Assembly (NCBI GenBank): GCA_902766955.1
Contig: CACXFM010000243.1
Span: 1 to 64,000, forward strand
Direction of reading: 5' to 3'
Length of the DNA: 64,000 nucleotides
Source of the DNA: an uncultured Lachnospiraceae bacterium
Lineage (GTDB): Bacteria > Bacillota > Clostridia > Lachnospirales > Lachnospiraceae
Shown here: positions 28,714 to 37,576 of the stretch, one piece after another
Layout: the number at the start of each line of letters is the position of its first letter
Numbering within the stretch: the first letter of the stretch is position 1
Notes under the pieces: generated by a model
What the model saw: the letters and a program-made list of their open reading frames with translations, nothing else
Told to the model about the DNA's origin: nothing
The model's database searches: none
Made by a program: the position numbers and the translations under genes

Positions 28714-28752
28714 CGGTTTCCTTACCGGTCCGTCGCTTCCGCCCGGCTGTTT

Positions 28753-30285
28753 TCAGCGCCCCGATGATTCAAGCGTAAAGTAAAAAGCGACCCCGTTTTC
28801 ATAATTCCTGACGCCGCAGGACTGATGATGCTCCTCCATGATCGCCTTCACGATCGACAGGCCGATGCCCGATCCTCCGTATTCCCTCGTCCTGGCCTTG
28901 TCGACCTTAAAAAATTTCTCAAAGACTCTGCCCACGTCCTCTTCCGGGATCGGTTCTCCGGTATTGAACACGGTCGTGGTGATGATGTCGTTCTCCTTCT
29001 TCACCGTCACTTCGATCTTTTTGATTCCCTCGCAGTGATGAACGGCATTGCTCAGATAATTCGTCACCACCTCTTCGATTTTGAACTCATCTCCCCACAC
29101 ATAAAAGAGCTCCTTCGGGGCGAACACGACCTCCGCGCCCGCCTCGTCGATCATGATCTTCATTCCCTGGATCACGCCCCTGATGAGGCCCGTCAGTTCA
29201 AACCGCTCCATCACGACCGGATCATTGCCGAACTCCAGCGCATTAAGCGTCAGGAGTTTTTTGACCATGGTATTCATCTTGGCCGACTCGTCGATGATGA
29301 CATCGCAGTAGAATTCCCTGCTCTCGGGATCGGCGGCCACATTGTCCTTCAGGCCCTCCGCATACCCCTGGATCAGGGCGATCGGCGTCTTCAGTTCATG
29401 GGACACATTGTTGAGGAACTCCTTCCTGACCTCATCGATCTGCGTCTTTCTCTCATTGTCCTTCAGAAGCTCCGTATTGGCCGTCTTCAGCTCGGATACG
29501 GTTCTTTCCAGCTCGGAGGACATCTTATTAAAGCTCGTCCCGAGTTCCCCGATCTCATTGTGGTCATGGCCCGTATATCTGGCCTCAAAATCCAGGTTCG
29601 CCATGCGCTTCGCCTGTCCGGTCAGCTGTACGATGGGGCGGGTGTACCGCTTTACGAGGAAATTGACAAGAACCACACTGAACACGATCACGGCCGCGCC
29701 CACGATCAGGAAGAACATCAGCGTCAGGTTGACGGAGGTCCGGATACTGTCGAGGGAGGTCTGCATCAGGAAATAATCGCCGCATTCCAGCTGCCCCCAC
29801 ATCTCGATGAATTTTGCATTGGGATGCTCCTCGGTCGTAATCTGCAGCGTATAATAATCCCCCTGGTCCAGAATCTGGATATCGTTCAGGGAATAGCCGG
29901 TCACATAACTGTACAGGCGCATGAGGTTTTTTCTGGGCTCATGGCTTGTGGAGGACAGCGAATCCAGCGTACTGGAGGCCACGGTGATCGTAATATTATT
30001 ATTATTCAGGAGTTCCTTCACATCATCCGAAGACGTGATCTCATACTGGGTCAGACTCACGAGCTTGTTGTAGGTCGTGATCATTTTGCCGATTTTGGCG
30101 TGTCTGTAGAAAGGTTCAAGCCAGATTCCGGAGACCACGCCGACAATCAGAAGGGCAAGAATAATGATCAGTGCGATCATCATGGAGAGTTCCCACCGCA
30201 TCGAATGCCGCCTGGCAAAAAATCCGCCCCCGGATTTCGTCAGATCTGTCCTGTTCTCTTCACTGCCGGAATTCAGTTTTTCCAT
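28753..30285 (-). CDS. Sensor histidine kinase with HAMP domain
   Basis: A 510-residue membrane sensor kinase. Two membrane segments (about 33-58 and 182-208) bracket an extracellular sensing domain, followed by HAMP, a coiled coil, the phosphoacceptor NVSHELKTPIALIQGYAEGL and an ATPase domain with NYLSNAVHH, RVFEKFFKVD and GSGIGLSIVK. I start at 30285 because the frame upstream has no site and the motif MEKLNSGSEE follows a GAGGGG about 11 bases away. No response regulator gene is adjacent; the OmpR-type regulator at 36860 is the nearest candidate. VanS-like in layout; signal unknown. Confidence 0.93.
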   Translation of the reverse strand: MEKLNSGSEENRTDLTKSGGGFFARRHSMRWELSMMIALIIILALLIVGVVSGIWLEPFYRHAKIGKMITTYNKLVSLTQYEITSSDDVKELLNNNNITITVASSTLDSLSSTSHEPRKNLMRLYSYVTGYSLNDIQILDQGDYYTLQITTEEHPNAKFIEMWGQLECGDYFLMQTSLDSIRTSVNLTLMFFLIVGAAVIVFSVVLVNFLVKRYTRPIVQLTGQAKRMANLDFEARYTGHDHNEIGELGTSFNKMSSELERTVSELKTANTELLKDNERKTQIDEVRKEFLNNVSHELKTPIALIQGYAEGLKDNVAADPESREFYCDVIIDESAKMNTMVKKLLTLNALEFGNDPVVMERFELTGLIRGVIQGMKIMIDEAGAEVVFAPKELFYVWGDEFKIEEVVTNYLSNAVHHCEGIKKIEVTVKKENDIITTTVFNTGEPIPEEDVGRVFEKFFKVDKARTREYGGSGIGLSIVKAIMEEHHQSCGVRNYENGVAFYFTLESSGR

Positions 30286-30373
30286 GGATATGACAACCCC
30301 TCGAAATGAAATGGATTGTCTAATATGATATTCGTTTATTGTGAAAATTATGAGAACAAAGAGCCTCATCGGA

Positions 30374-30402
30374 ACGAAAAGAGACGGGAGAATACTCTCC
30401 CG
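30374..30402 (-). terminator. Probable terminator of the nucleoside ABC operon
   Basis: On the minus strand CGGGAGA and TCTCCCG pair around a 4-nt loop, followed by TCTCTTTTCG. It lies just after the last permease gene. The T run is short. Confidence 0.55.
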
Positions 30403-30429
30403 CCTCCTGATATGGCTTTCCCGAAAATT

Positions 30430-31377
30430 TTACCGCGAACCTTTGTCGTACGGTATGCCTTCCGCCTTCGGCGCTCTCGAGTTCTTCGATGTAAAGGCGA
30501 GCACCAGAAGGGAAATAATATACGGGAACATGTTGTAGACTGCTGACGGAATCTTCAGCGCCGCCAGCCAGCTGAATCCCGAGTAGACGTTGGACAGCGC
30601 GCGGAAGAAGCCGAACAGAAGCGCGGCAAGTCCGATATTGACGGGCTTCCATGAGCCGAAGATCATAACCGCGAGGGCCAGGAAACCGAAGCCCGCGACG
30701 CCGGTCTCAAACTTCCACTCACTGACGCCCGCCGTGATATACACGACGCCACCGATGCCGCCCAGAGCGCCGGAGATCAGCACGCCGGCCCAGCGCATCT
30801 TGTAGACATTGATGCCGACGCTGTCGGCCGCCTGCGGGTTCTCGCCACAGGCCATGAGCCTGAGGCCGAATTTCGTTTTGTAGAGAACCACGAAAGCGAC
30901 GGCCACAGCCACCACTGCCACCAGCATGAACCAGTTGAACTGGAAGGTCCCGATTTTCACGATCAGGGACTTTTTGGCCTGGCCGTACTGGACGGTTGCG
31001 GACACATTGTCCGGATTCTCATGCATGTTGAGGGCCTTCACGATGACGGTCGCCACCGCGGTCGCCATGATATTCAGAGCGGTTCCGACCAGAGTCTGGT
31101 CCGCCTTGAAGTTGATGCAGGCGACGCCGAGAAGAACCGTATAGGCCATGCCCGTCAGGGCGGATACCAGAATGATGAGAATGACGGTGATGAAATAATT
31201 GCTGCCTGCCATGGCCTTCATGCAGAGAGCGCCGCCCAGCGCACCCATGACCATGACGCCTTCGAGACCGAGGTTAATGACACCCGAATGTTCACTGAAG
31301 CAGCCGCCCAGCGCCACCAGCGTAAGAACGGAAGCAAAGATCAGTGTATACTGAATTAATAAGATCATTCCACTCAC
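30430..31377 (-). CDS. BMP-family nucleoside ABC transporter permease (NupQ-like)
   Basis: A 315-residue permease of the branched-chain/ribose/nucleoside family with about nine hydrophobic segments. GCFSEHSGVINLGLEGVMVMGAL near the start is the diagnostic motif of NupQ/YufQ-type permeases, and GENPQAADSVGINVYKMRWAGVLISGALGGIGG is the cytoplasmic coupling loop. It overlaps the first permease gene by 4 bp. Together with the ATPase and BMP receptor upstream it forms a complete nucleoside importer. Confidence 0.93.
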   Translation of the reverse strand: MSGMILLIQYTLIFASVLTLVALGGCFSEHSGVINLGLEGVMVMGALGGALCMKAMAGSNYFITVILIILVSALTGMAYTVLLGVACINFKADQTLVGTALNIMATAVATVIVKALNMHENPDNVSATVQYGQAKKSLIVKIGTFQFNWFMLVAVVAVAVAFVVLYKTKFGLRLMACGENPQAADSVGINVYKMRWAGVLISGALGGIGGVVYITAGVSEWKFETGVAGFGFLALAVMIFGSWKPVNIGLAALLFGFFRALSNVYSGFSWLAALKIPSAVYNMFPYIISLLVLAFTSKNSRAPKAEGIPYDKGSR

Positions 31378-32486
31378 CTCCCGCTCTTTCCTGATTTATC
31401 CCTGCGCCTGTTCAGCATTCCCGTAAGCGTGAGCTTGAAGAAAAGTACGAAGCCGCACAGGTAGATAATGATTGACGTGATCAGATCCGCAATCTGGGAC
31501 GGATAAACAGCCTTGTCGAGGTAGCTGCCGCCGCTGGTGATGTGCTGGATAAAGAACGACGAGAAGATGGTGCCGATCGGGTCCAGGCCTCCCAGGAAAG
31601 TAGCGGCGATGCCGTTGAAGCCCATGGAAGGAACGGAGGACTGCGTCACGGACCACTGTTCATAGCCTGACAGGTACAGGAACGCGGCGCCTAAGCCCGC
31701 CAGTGCCCCGCCGATGACCAGCGTGAGGATGATGTTGCGCTTCTCGTTCATTCCGGCGTATCTCGCGGCTTCCTTGTTGAAGCCCGTCGCACGGATCTCG
31801 TATCCGAATTTCGTCTTGTTCAGAACCACCCAGATCACGACGGCGATAATGATGGCCAGCGGGATCGCGATGGTCACGTACTTGTTGTTGGTGAACATCT
31901 TGTCCAGTCCGGCGGACGGGATCAGCGCGCCTTTATTGACGGAGCCGATCTGCTCCGTATACGGACTCGTGCTCTCCTTGACGCCGTTCAGCAGCATGTT
32001 GACCAGATAAAGGCCGATCCAGTTCAGCATGATGCCCGAAATGACTTCGTTGACGTTTGCGTAGGCCTTCAGCATGCCTACCGCGAATCCCCAGATGCCG
32101 CCCACGATCAGGGCCATCAGGATACATGCGAACCAGGGCATGTTGAACTTCAGCGCGGCATAGAGGCAGGCGCCGGCGCCCACGACGTACTGTCCGGCTG
32201 CTCCGATGTTGAAGAGGCCCGTCTTGTAGCAGAAGTTGATCGACAGCGCGCACATAAGGAGCGGAGCCGTCTTGACCAGGGTGTTGCCCAGGTATTTCAT
32301 CTGCGCCGGTTTGGACGGATAATTCCAGAAGTTCTTGATGATAGCGACGATGCCCTCGCCCGCTCCGGCCGGATTGATGGCCAGAAGGACAAGATAGCCG
32401 ATCAGAAGACCCAGTACAATGCAGAGCAGAGCCGCCAGGACCGACTGTACAAGAGGAATCATAAGGAAGCTTTTCTTCTCTTTCAT
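31374..32486 (-). CDS. BMP-family nucleoside ABC transporter permease (NupP-like)
   Basis: A 370-residue permease partner of the preceding entry. NFCYKTGLFNIGAAGQYVVGA and GFNKEAARYAGMNEKRNIILTLVIGGALAGLGAA are the family landmarks. About ten membrane segments. It overlaps the ATPase gene by 4 bp (ATGA) and the second permease by 4 bp, so translation of all three is coupled. Confidence 0.93.
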   Translation of the reverse strand: MKEKKSFLMIPLVQSVLAALLCIVLGLLIGYLVLLAINPAGAGEGIVAIIKNFWNYPSKPAQMKYLGNTLVKTAPLLMCALSINFCYKTGLFNIGAAGQYVVGAGACLYAALKFNMPWFACILMALIVGGIWGFAVGMLKAYANVNEVISGIMLNWIGLYLVNMLLNGVKESTSPYTEQIGSVNKGALIPSAGLDKMFTNNKYVTIAIPLAIIIAVVIWVVLNKTKFGYEIRATGFNKEAARYAGMNEKRNIILTLVIGGALAGLGAAFLYLSGYEQWSVTQSSVPSMGFNGIAATFLGGLDPIGTIFSSFFIQHITSGGSYLDKAVYPSQIADLITSIIIYLCGFVLFFKLTLTGMLNRRRDKSGKSGR

Positions 32487-34030
32487 GACCTGACCTCCTC
32501 TCTCTTTGCGCCGGCCATATAGAGACCGAGTTCTTCGGTGGTCGTTTTCTTCGGATCCAGTTCGCCCACGATCTCGCCCTCATACATGACCAGGATCCTG
32601 TCGGACAGATTCATGACTTCTTCGAGTTCGAGCGAGACCAGCAGCACGGCCTTGCCGGCATCGCGCTCTTCGATCAGGCTCTTGTGGATAAACTCGATCG
32701 CGCCTACATCCAGGCCTCGCGTCGGCTGGACCGCGATCAGCAGCTGGTGTTCCTTGTCCAGCTCTCTGGCGATGATGGCTTTCTGCTGATTGCCGCCCGA
32801 CATGCTGCGGGTGATCGTCACGGAGCCCTCGCCGGAGCGGACGTCAAATGCGTCGATCAGTTTGTCCGAGTATTCGCGGATGGCCTTTCTGTTGAGGAAA
32901 ACGCCCCCGTTCAGGAACTGCGGAGTAAAGTATCTCTGAAGGACCATGTTGTATTCCAGCGAATAGTCGAGCACCAGGCCGTGCTTATGTCTGTCTTCCG
33001 GGATATGGCTTAAGAGCTTCGCCCGGTTCCGGATCGACCAGTGCGTGATATCCTGTCCGCAGAGTTTGATGGAGCCGGAAGCCAGCGGTTCGAGTCCCGA
33101 GAGGCCGTACACGAACTCCGTCTGCCCGTTTCCGTCGATACCCGCGATACAGACGATCTCGCCCTGTCTGACCTTGAGGCTGACGTTCTTGACGGCATTA
33201 TTGCCATGGGCCTTTGAGGCGACCGTCATGCCGTTAATGTCAAGGATCACGTCGCCGATCTTCGGCGGCTCCTTGTCGACCACGAGCTTGACATCTCTGC
33301 CGACCATCATGCGGGAGAGATCCTGCTCGTTGGTATCCTTGATGTCCACCGTTCCGATGTACTTCCCTCTCCGGAGAACGCTGCAGCGGTCCGCCACTTC
33401 CATAATTTCGTTCAACTTGTGGGAGATGAAGAGGATGGACTTGCCTTCCTTTGCCAGGTTCTTCATGATCGCCATCAGTTCTTCGATCTCCTGCGGCGTC
33501 AGCACGGCCGTCGGCTCGTCGAAGATCAGGATCTCATTGTCGCGGTAGAGCATCTTCAGGATTTCCGTTCTCTGCTGCATGCCGACCGTGATATCCTCGA
33601 TTTTTGCATCCGGATCGACGCTGAGGCCGTATTTGTCGGACAGCGCCATGACTTTCTTTCGCGCTTCATCCTTCTGCAGGATGCCGCCTTTTGTGGTCTC
33701 GACACCGAGAATGATGTTCTCCAGAACCGTAAAGCACTGTACCAGCTTGAAGTGCTGGTGCACCATGCCGATCCCGAGGTCGTTGGCATCATTCGGATTC
33801 ATGATTTTGACCGGTTTGCCGTCCTTGCGGATCTCACCTTTTTCGGCCTGATAGAGACCGAAGAGGACGCTCATGAGTGTCGATTTTCCCGCGCCGTTTT
33901 CGCCGAGCAGGGCATGGATCTCGCCTCTGCGGAGCTGCAGCGTAATATCGTCGTTAGCGATGATACCGGGAAAGAGTTTCGTGATGTGAAGCATCTCAAT
34001 CGCATACGGTGCTTCTGCCAAGTGAATCAT
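32483..34030 (-). CDS. Duplicated ATP-binding protein of nucleoside ABC transporter (NupO-like)
   Basis: A 515-residue tandem ATPase as in ribose/nucleoside importers. The first half has Walker A LLGENGAGKSTLM and Walker B ILIFDEPTAVLTP; its signature loop is degenerate (ITVGMQQRTEILK). The second half has a degenerate P-loop (IAGIDGNGQTEFVYG) but signature SMSGGNQQKAIIARE and LLIAVQPTRGLDVGA. One intact and one degenerate site is normal for this family. Confidence 0.94.
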   Translation of the reverse strand: MIHLAEAPYAIEMLHITKLFPGIIANDDITLQLRRGEIHALLGENGAGKSTLMSVLFGLYQAEKGEIRKDGKPVKIMNPNDANDLGIGMVHQHFKLVQCFTVLENIILGVETTKGGILQKDEARKKVMALSDKYGLSVDPDAKIEDITVGMQQRTEILKMLYRDNEILIFDEPTAVLTPQEIEELMAIMKNLAKEGKSILFISHKLNEIMEVADRCSVLRRGKYIGTVDIKDTNEQDLSRMMVGRDVKLVVDKEPPKIGDVILDINGMTVASKAHGNNAVKNVSLKVRQGEIVCIAGIDGNGQTEFVYGLSGLEPLASGSIKLCGQDITHWSIRNRAKLLSHIPEDRHKHGLVLDYSLEYNMVLQRYFTPQFLNGGVFLNRKAIREYSDKLIDAFDVRSGEGSVTITRSMSGGNQQKAIIARELDKEHQLLIAVQPTRGLDVGAIEFIHKSLIEERDAGKAVLLVSLELEEVMNLSDRILVMYEGEIVGELDPKKTTTEELGLYMAGAKREEVRS

Positions 34031-34039
34031 CCCCCTTCC

Positions 34040-34081
34040 TTGTAAAAATGGCCGACAGAAGCAATTATCTGTCGGCCATTA
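34040..34081 (-). terminator. Hairpin between receptor and ATPase genes of the nucleoside importer
   Basis: On the minus strand AATGGCCGACAG and CTGTCGGCCATT are perfect 12-bp arms with a 10-nt loop, followed by TTTTTAC. It sits in the 103-bp gap downstream of the receptor gene and would let the receptor be made in excess of the membrane parts. Confidence 0.85.
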
Positions 34082-34133
34082 GATTCAACATACAGGACGT
34101 ACCTACTGGCCGTTCCGATGCAGTCTGGTCACA

Positions 34134-35252
34134 TTATTTCAGGTTGCCCTGGAAGTTGACCGTTACGTTCTCCGCTGTCGGCTCGGCAGCTTCCGTGTCG
34201 TTGGAAACCGTGATTTTGCCGTTGAACATATCCGCGACGAGAGCCTTGTAATCATCCTCCGTGAAGGTGTCGTTGAATGCAGTCGTCGTAGCAAGCTGTA
34301 CATAGTTGGCTGCCGGATCTTCGCCCACGAGGCCGAGGTTTTCAACCTTGCCCGCATAGTCAGCCCACTTGTCAGCCTGAATTGCCGAAAGAATTGTGTT
34401 GACGGTCGCGCCCAGGCCCTTCATGGCGGAGGTGACGCACATGCCGTCGCCGTAGTTTTTATCGATCAGAGGCTGCTGGTCGACGTCGACGCCGATCACC
34501 TTGCCGCCGGTCTTCTCAGCTGCTTCGCAGGCAGATGTGAAGATGCCGCCGCCGCATGCAAACACGACTTCCGTGCCGCCCGAATACCATGTATCCATCG
34601 CAGCCGTGATGTCCGCATCGCCGTAGAACTGGTTGCCGTATGCGTAGTTGATTTCCACATCGGATGCCCCGATTTCGGCAGCTGCCGCATCTGCGCCTTG
34701 AACGAATCCGTAGCCGTATCTGATAACGGCCGGAACCGCCATGCCGCCCAGGAAGCCGAGCTTCTTGTAGCCGAGCTTGACGGCTGCCACGCCGGCCATA
34801 TAGCCTGCCAGCTCTTCCTGGTAAACTGCGCTGTAGACGTTGTCTCTCGAATAGCCTTCCTCGCCGGAAGCCGTATCGAGATCATACTGGGATACATCGA
34901 GTGCCACAAACTTGATGTCCGGGTACATATCCGCTTCTTCCGTAATGGCTTCCGCAAATGCGTAGCCCGGCATGACGACGACATTGTATCCGTCAGCCGC
35001 TGCCTTGTCGATCATGGCCGCGCGGTCTGCCGTCGAGTCGCCTTCCGGCTTGTAATACGTAAAATCTACGCTGTTTTCCGTGCAGTATGCTTTGCATGCT
35101 TCATAAGTAGTCTGGTTGAAAGACTGGTCGTTGATATCGCCGTAATCCGTGACCATTGCCACCTTGATGTCGTCCGCCAGCGCCGGTACAGCCGTGAGCG
35201 CCATTGAAGCTGTCATAGATGCAGCAAGAACTAATGCCATCGCTCTTTTCAT
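34134..35252 (-). CDS. BMP-family nucleoside-binding protein, no lipobox
   Basis: A 372-residue Med/BMP (PF02608-type) receptor. After the signal peptide come KVAMVTDYGDINDQSFNQTTYEA and DYGDGMCVTSAMKG-type segments, typical of purine-nucleoside receptors such as BmpA and NupN. The signal peptide ends ALTAVPALADDIK with no Cys, so it is predicted for signal peptidase I, not lipidation. That is unexpected for a Gram-positive receptor that should stay at the membrane. GGAGGAGACAGGGAATT precedes the ATG. First gene of the importer operon. Confidence 0.93.
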   Translation of the reverse strand: MKRAMALVLAASMTASMALTAVPALADDIKVAMVTDYGDINDQSFNQTTYEACKAYCTENSVDFTYYKPEGDSTADRAAMIDKAAADGYNVVVMPGYAFAEAITEEADMYPDIKFVALDVSQYDLDTASGEEGYSRDNVYSAVYQEELAGYMAGVAAVKLGYKKLGFLGGMAVPAVIRYGYGFVQGADAAAAEIGASDVEINYAYGNQFYGDADITAAMDTWYSGGTEVVFACGGGIFTSACEAAEKTGGKVIGVDVDQQPLIDKNYGDGMCVTSAMKGLGATVNTILSAIQADKWADYAGKVENLGLVGEDPAANYVQLATTTAFNDTFTEDDYKALVADMFNGKITVSNDTEAAEPTAENVTVNFQGNLK

Positions 35253-35309
35253 AATTCCCTGTCTCCTCCATATCGTGTATTATCAGAAACAACATTAACT
35301 ACTATGGCT

Positions 35310-35338
35310 ATTATAACGCTCAATTCAGAAACAAACAA
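35310..35338 (-). promoter_or_regulatory. Promoter of nucleoside receptor gene
   Basis: On the minus strand TTGTTT (35338-35333), 17-bp spacer and TATAAT (35315-35310). The leader is about 50 nt, too short for a purine riboswitch. Confidence 0.78.
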
Positions 35339-35450
35339 TCAGATTTTATGCATTAATACCAAAAATCTACCCATATGGGTTTCCGTCATATAACTTTCGC
35401 GCAATCTGCACGTTCTGCGGGAAGTTTTTCCAAAACAGAGACCAAAGAAG

Positions 35451-35474
35451 AAAGAGTCGTTCAAACGACTCTTT
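35451..35474. repeat. Perfect 11-bp inverted repeat
   Basis: AAAGAGTCGTT and AACGACTCTTT separated by CA. On the minus strand CTTCTTT follows; on the plus strand GCGCGCC follows. It lies upstream of both divergent genes, so it is not the terminator of either known gene. Confidence 0.7.
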
Positions 35475-35529
35475 GCGCGCCGGTGCGCCTGCTTTAACGG
35501 CACAATCTTATAAAAAAATGTCCGGCTTC

Positions 35530-35558
35530 TTGCGCGAGGCTTTCCTTCTGTTTAGAAT
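35530..35558 (+). promoter_or_regulatory. Promoter of tdk
   Basis: TTGCGC (35530-35535), 17-bp spacer and TAGAAT (35553-35558), about 65 bp before the tdk ATG. Confidence 0.62.
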
Positions 35559-35622
35559 AAAGCTGACAGAAAAAGCGGCACTTAAAAAACCGGGCATCTG
35601 ATTACGGAAAAAGGATACGATT

Positions 35623-36228
35623 ATGGCAAAACTGTATTTTAAATACGGCGCCATGGGCTCTTCAAAATCCGCCCAGGCGCTGATCACGAAATTCAATTAC
35701 GAAGAAAAAGGCATGACGGTCTGGCTGATCAAGCCCTCCGTCGATACGCGGGACGGCGCGGATATCATCAAGAGCCGCGTGGGCTTACGCGAACACGCAC
35801 AGATCATCACGCCCTCCCAGAGCATTATCCGGGAATTCCGTAAAGCCGGGCCTCACGACGTCATCATCGCCGACGAGAGCCAGTTCTTTACGCCCTCCCA
35901 GATCGACGAGCTCCGCGAGCTGGTCGACAAGGAAGATCTTCCCGTGCTCTGCTTCGGACTGCGCACGGACTTCATGACCCGCTTCTTCCCGGGTTCCATG
36001 AGGCTGATGGAGCTCGCGGACTCCATCACGGAAATCAAGACCATCTGCGCCTGCGGCAGCAAAGCCACCGTCAACGCGAGGATCGATGCGGAGGGCCGCG
36101 TCGTCACCGAAGGATCCCAGGTATTTCTGGGAGGAAACGACAGCTACACGGCCATGTGCCACCGGTGCTGGAAAAAGGCGGTGGAGAGCGGAGAACCCGT
36201 CCTCCTTCATTCCCCGTCGCGGGAATGA
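35623..36228 (+). CDS. tdk: Thymidine kinase
   Basis: A 201-residue type II thymidine kinase that phosphorylates thymidine with ATP. The P-loop is GAMGSSKSAQ, the catalytic/lid region ADESQFFTPSQIDEL carries the DE(S)Q motif, and two Cys pairs, CACG and CHRC, form the structural zinc site. It faces udk and the two coding ends overlap by 22 bp. Divergent from the nucleoside importer, which likely supplies its substrate. Confidence 0.96.
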   Translation: MAKLYFKYGAMGSSKSAQALITKFNYEEKGMTVWLIKPSVDTRDGADIIKSRVGLREHAQIITPSQSIIREFRKAGPHDVIIADESQFFTPSQIDELRELVDKEDLPVLCFGLRTDFMTRFFPGSMRLMELADSITEIKTICACGSKATVNARIDAEGRVVTEGSQVFLGGNDSYTAMCHRCWKKAVESGEPVLLHSPSRE

Positions 36229-36842
36229 TGCCGCAGTTGATAGCGGACGCGCTGGATCAGCATATCCAGCGCGACTCTGTTATAGCCGCCGTCCGGTATG
36301 ATCACGTCCGCCTGCCGCTTGCTGGGCTCCACGAACTGCTCATGCATCGGCTTGACGGTACTTAAATACTGGTTGACAACGCTGTCCAGAGACCTGCCCC
36401 TCTGCTTGACGTCCCTCAGAATTCTCCTTAGGATTCTGACGTCCGCGTCGGTGTCCACGAACACCTTGATATCCATGAGGTCGCACAGCGTTTTCTCGGC
36501 AAAAATCAGGATTCCCTCCAGCACGATGACGGGTGATGGAAGCACTTCCACGAACTCATCGGAGCGGTTGTGGACGGTATAGTCATAGACGGGCATCTGC
36601 ACCGGCTGTCCCGACTTCAGCATGCGGATATGCTCGCTTAAGAGCTCCGTGTCAAATGCGTCCGGATGATCGTAATTGAGCCTGGTCCGCTCTTCGTAGG
36701 TGATATCATCATGCCGCTTGTAGTAATTGTCGTGTCTTAAGATACTGACCTCGTCAGACCCGAAGCATTCCACGAGCTTGTTGGCCAGTGTCGTTTTACC
36801 GCTTCCGCTTCCCCCCGCAATACCAATCAGAATGTTGTCCAT
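36207..36842 (-). CDS. udk: Uridine/cytidine kinase
   Basis: A 211-residue uridine kinase. Walker A GGSGSGKTT opens the protein; RHDNYYKRHDDITYEERTRLNYDHPDAFD and VPVYDYTVHNRSD bind the nucleoside. The start is at 36842, set by GGAGG six bases upstream. It follows the response regulator by 17 bp. The 3' end overlaps convergent tdk by 22 bp, leaving no room for an ordinary terminator between them. Confidence 0.95.
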   Translation of the reverse strand: MDNILIGIAGGSGSGKTTLANKLVECFGSDEVSILRHDNYYKRHDDITYEERTRLNYDHPDAFDTELLSEHIRMLKSGQPVQMPVYDYTVHNRSDEFVEVLPSPVIVLEGILIFAEKTLCDLMDIKVFVDTDADVRILRRILRDVKQRGRSLDSVVNQYLSTVKPMHEQFVEPSKRQADVIIPDGGYNRVALDMLIQRVRYQLRHHSRDGE

Positions 36843-36859
36843 TGATTTCCTCCGCCGCA

Positions 36860-37546
36860 TTATTTTGTCTGATCGGGTTCAAACTTGTAGCCCATGCCCC
36901 AGATTGTCTTGATCAGGTTTCCCTTCTCTCCCATCTTGCTGCGCAACTTCTTTACATGCGTGTCGATCGTGCGTGCATCTCCGAAATAGTCATAATTCCA
37001 GACAGCGTTCAGGATCTTCTCTCTGGAGAGGGCGATCCCCCTGTTTTCCACAAAATAGGACAGAAGTTCAAATTCCTTGAAGGACAGTTCCACCGGCACG
37101 CCGTCTATCGTCACCTGATGGGCCGTTTTGTCTATGCGGATGCCCGAAGATTCCAGCACTTCATCACTTCCGTGCGCACCGGAGCGCCGCAGCACGGCAT
37201 CTACCCTCGCAACCAGAATCTTGGGAGAAAACGGCTTCGAGATGTATTCGTCCACGCCGAGATTAAAGCCCAAAAGCTCGTCCCTCTCGTCTCCCCGGGC
37301 GGTCAGCATGATGATCGGCACCTTGGAGAACTGCCGGATCTCGCGGACCACCTGCCATCCGTCCATCTTGGGCATCATCACGTCAAGGAGAATCAGCGCG
37401 ATTTCTTTATCCGAAAAGAACTTATCAACTGCCTCCTCGCCGTCCGCCGCCTCAATCACCTGGTAGTCCTGTTTTTCGAGGAAATCCCGCACGAGCTTTC
37501 TCATGCGGCTTTCATCATCCACAACCATCACCTTAAGCCTGTCCAT
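36860..37546 (-). CDS. OmpR/PhoB-type response regulator
   Basis: A 228-residue two-component regulator. The receiver has VMVVDDESRMRKLV, phosphoacceptor Asp in LILLDVMMPKMDG and the Lys in EYISKPFSP; a winged-helix domain follows (LSFKEFELLSYFVENRGIALSREKILNAVWNYDYFGDARTIDTHVKKLRSK). No kinase gene is adjacent; the orphan kinase at 28753 is the closest candidate partner. It shares an operon with a phosphoesterase upstream and udk downstream. Confidence 0.95.
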   Translation of the reverse strand: MDRLKVMVVDDESRMRKLVRDFLEKQDYQVIEAADGEEAVDKFFSDKEIALILLDVMMPKMDGWQVVREIRQFSKVPIIMLTARGDERDELLGFNLGVDEYISKPFSPKILVARVDAVLRRSGAHGSDEVLESSGIRIDKTAHQVTIDGVPVELSFKEFELLSYFVENRGIALSREKILNAVWNYDYFGDARTIDTHVKKLRSKMGEKGNLIKTIWGMGYKFEPDQTK

Positions 37547-37576
37547 AACAGCCTCCTTATCTATACTCCTCCGCGG

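Larger units (their letters stand above)
35253..35622. other. Divergent control region between nucleoside receptor and tdk
   Basis: These 370 bp carry no gene. They hold the receptor promoter (35310-35338), a perfect palindrome ACCCATATGGGT (35370-35381), a perfect inverted repeat AAAGAGTCGTT-CA-AACGACTCTTT (35451-35474) and the tdk promoter (35530-35558). The palindrome lies about 30 bp upstream of the receptor -35 box and could be an operator (inference). Confidence 0.6.

Noticed and set aside
28825..30309. A 494-codon open frame on the plus strand
   Set aside because: Antisense to the histidine kinase; His/Arg-rich composition and no motif.
35316..35420. Possible purine riboswitch before the nucleoside receptor gene
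   Set aside because: The promoter at 35310-35338 leaves only a 50-nt leader, and the aptamer core was not found.
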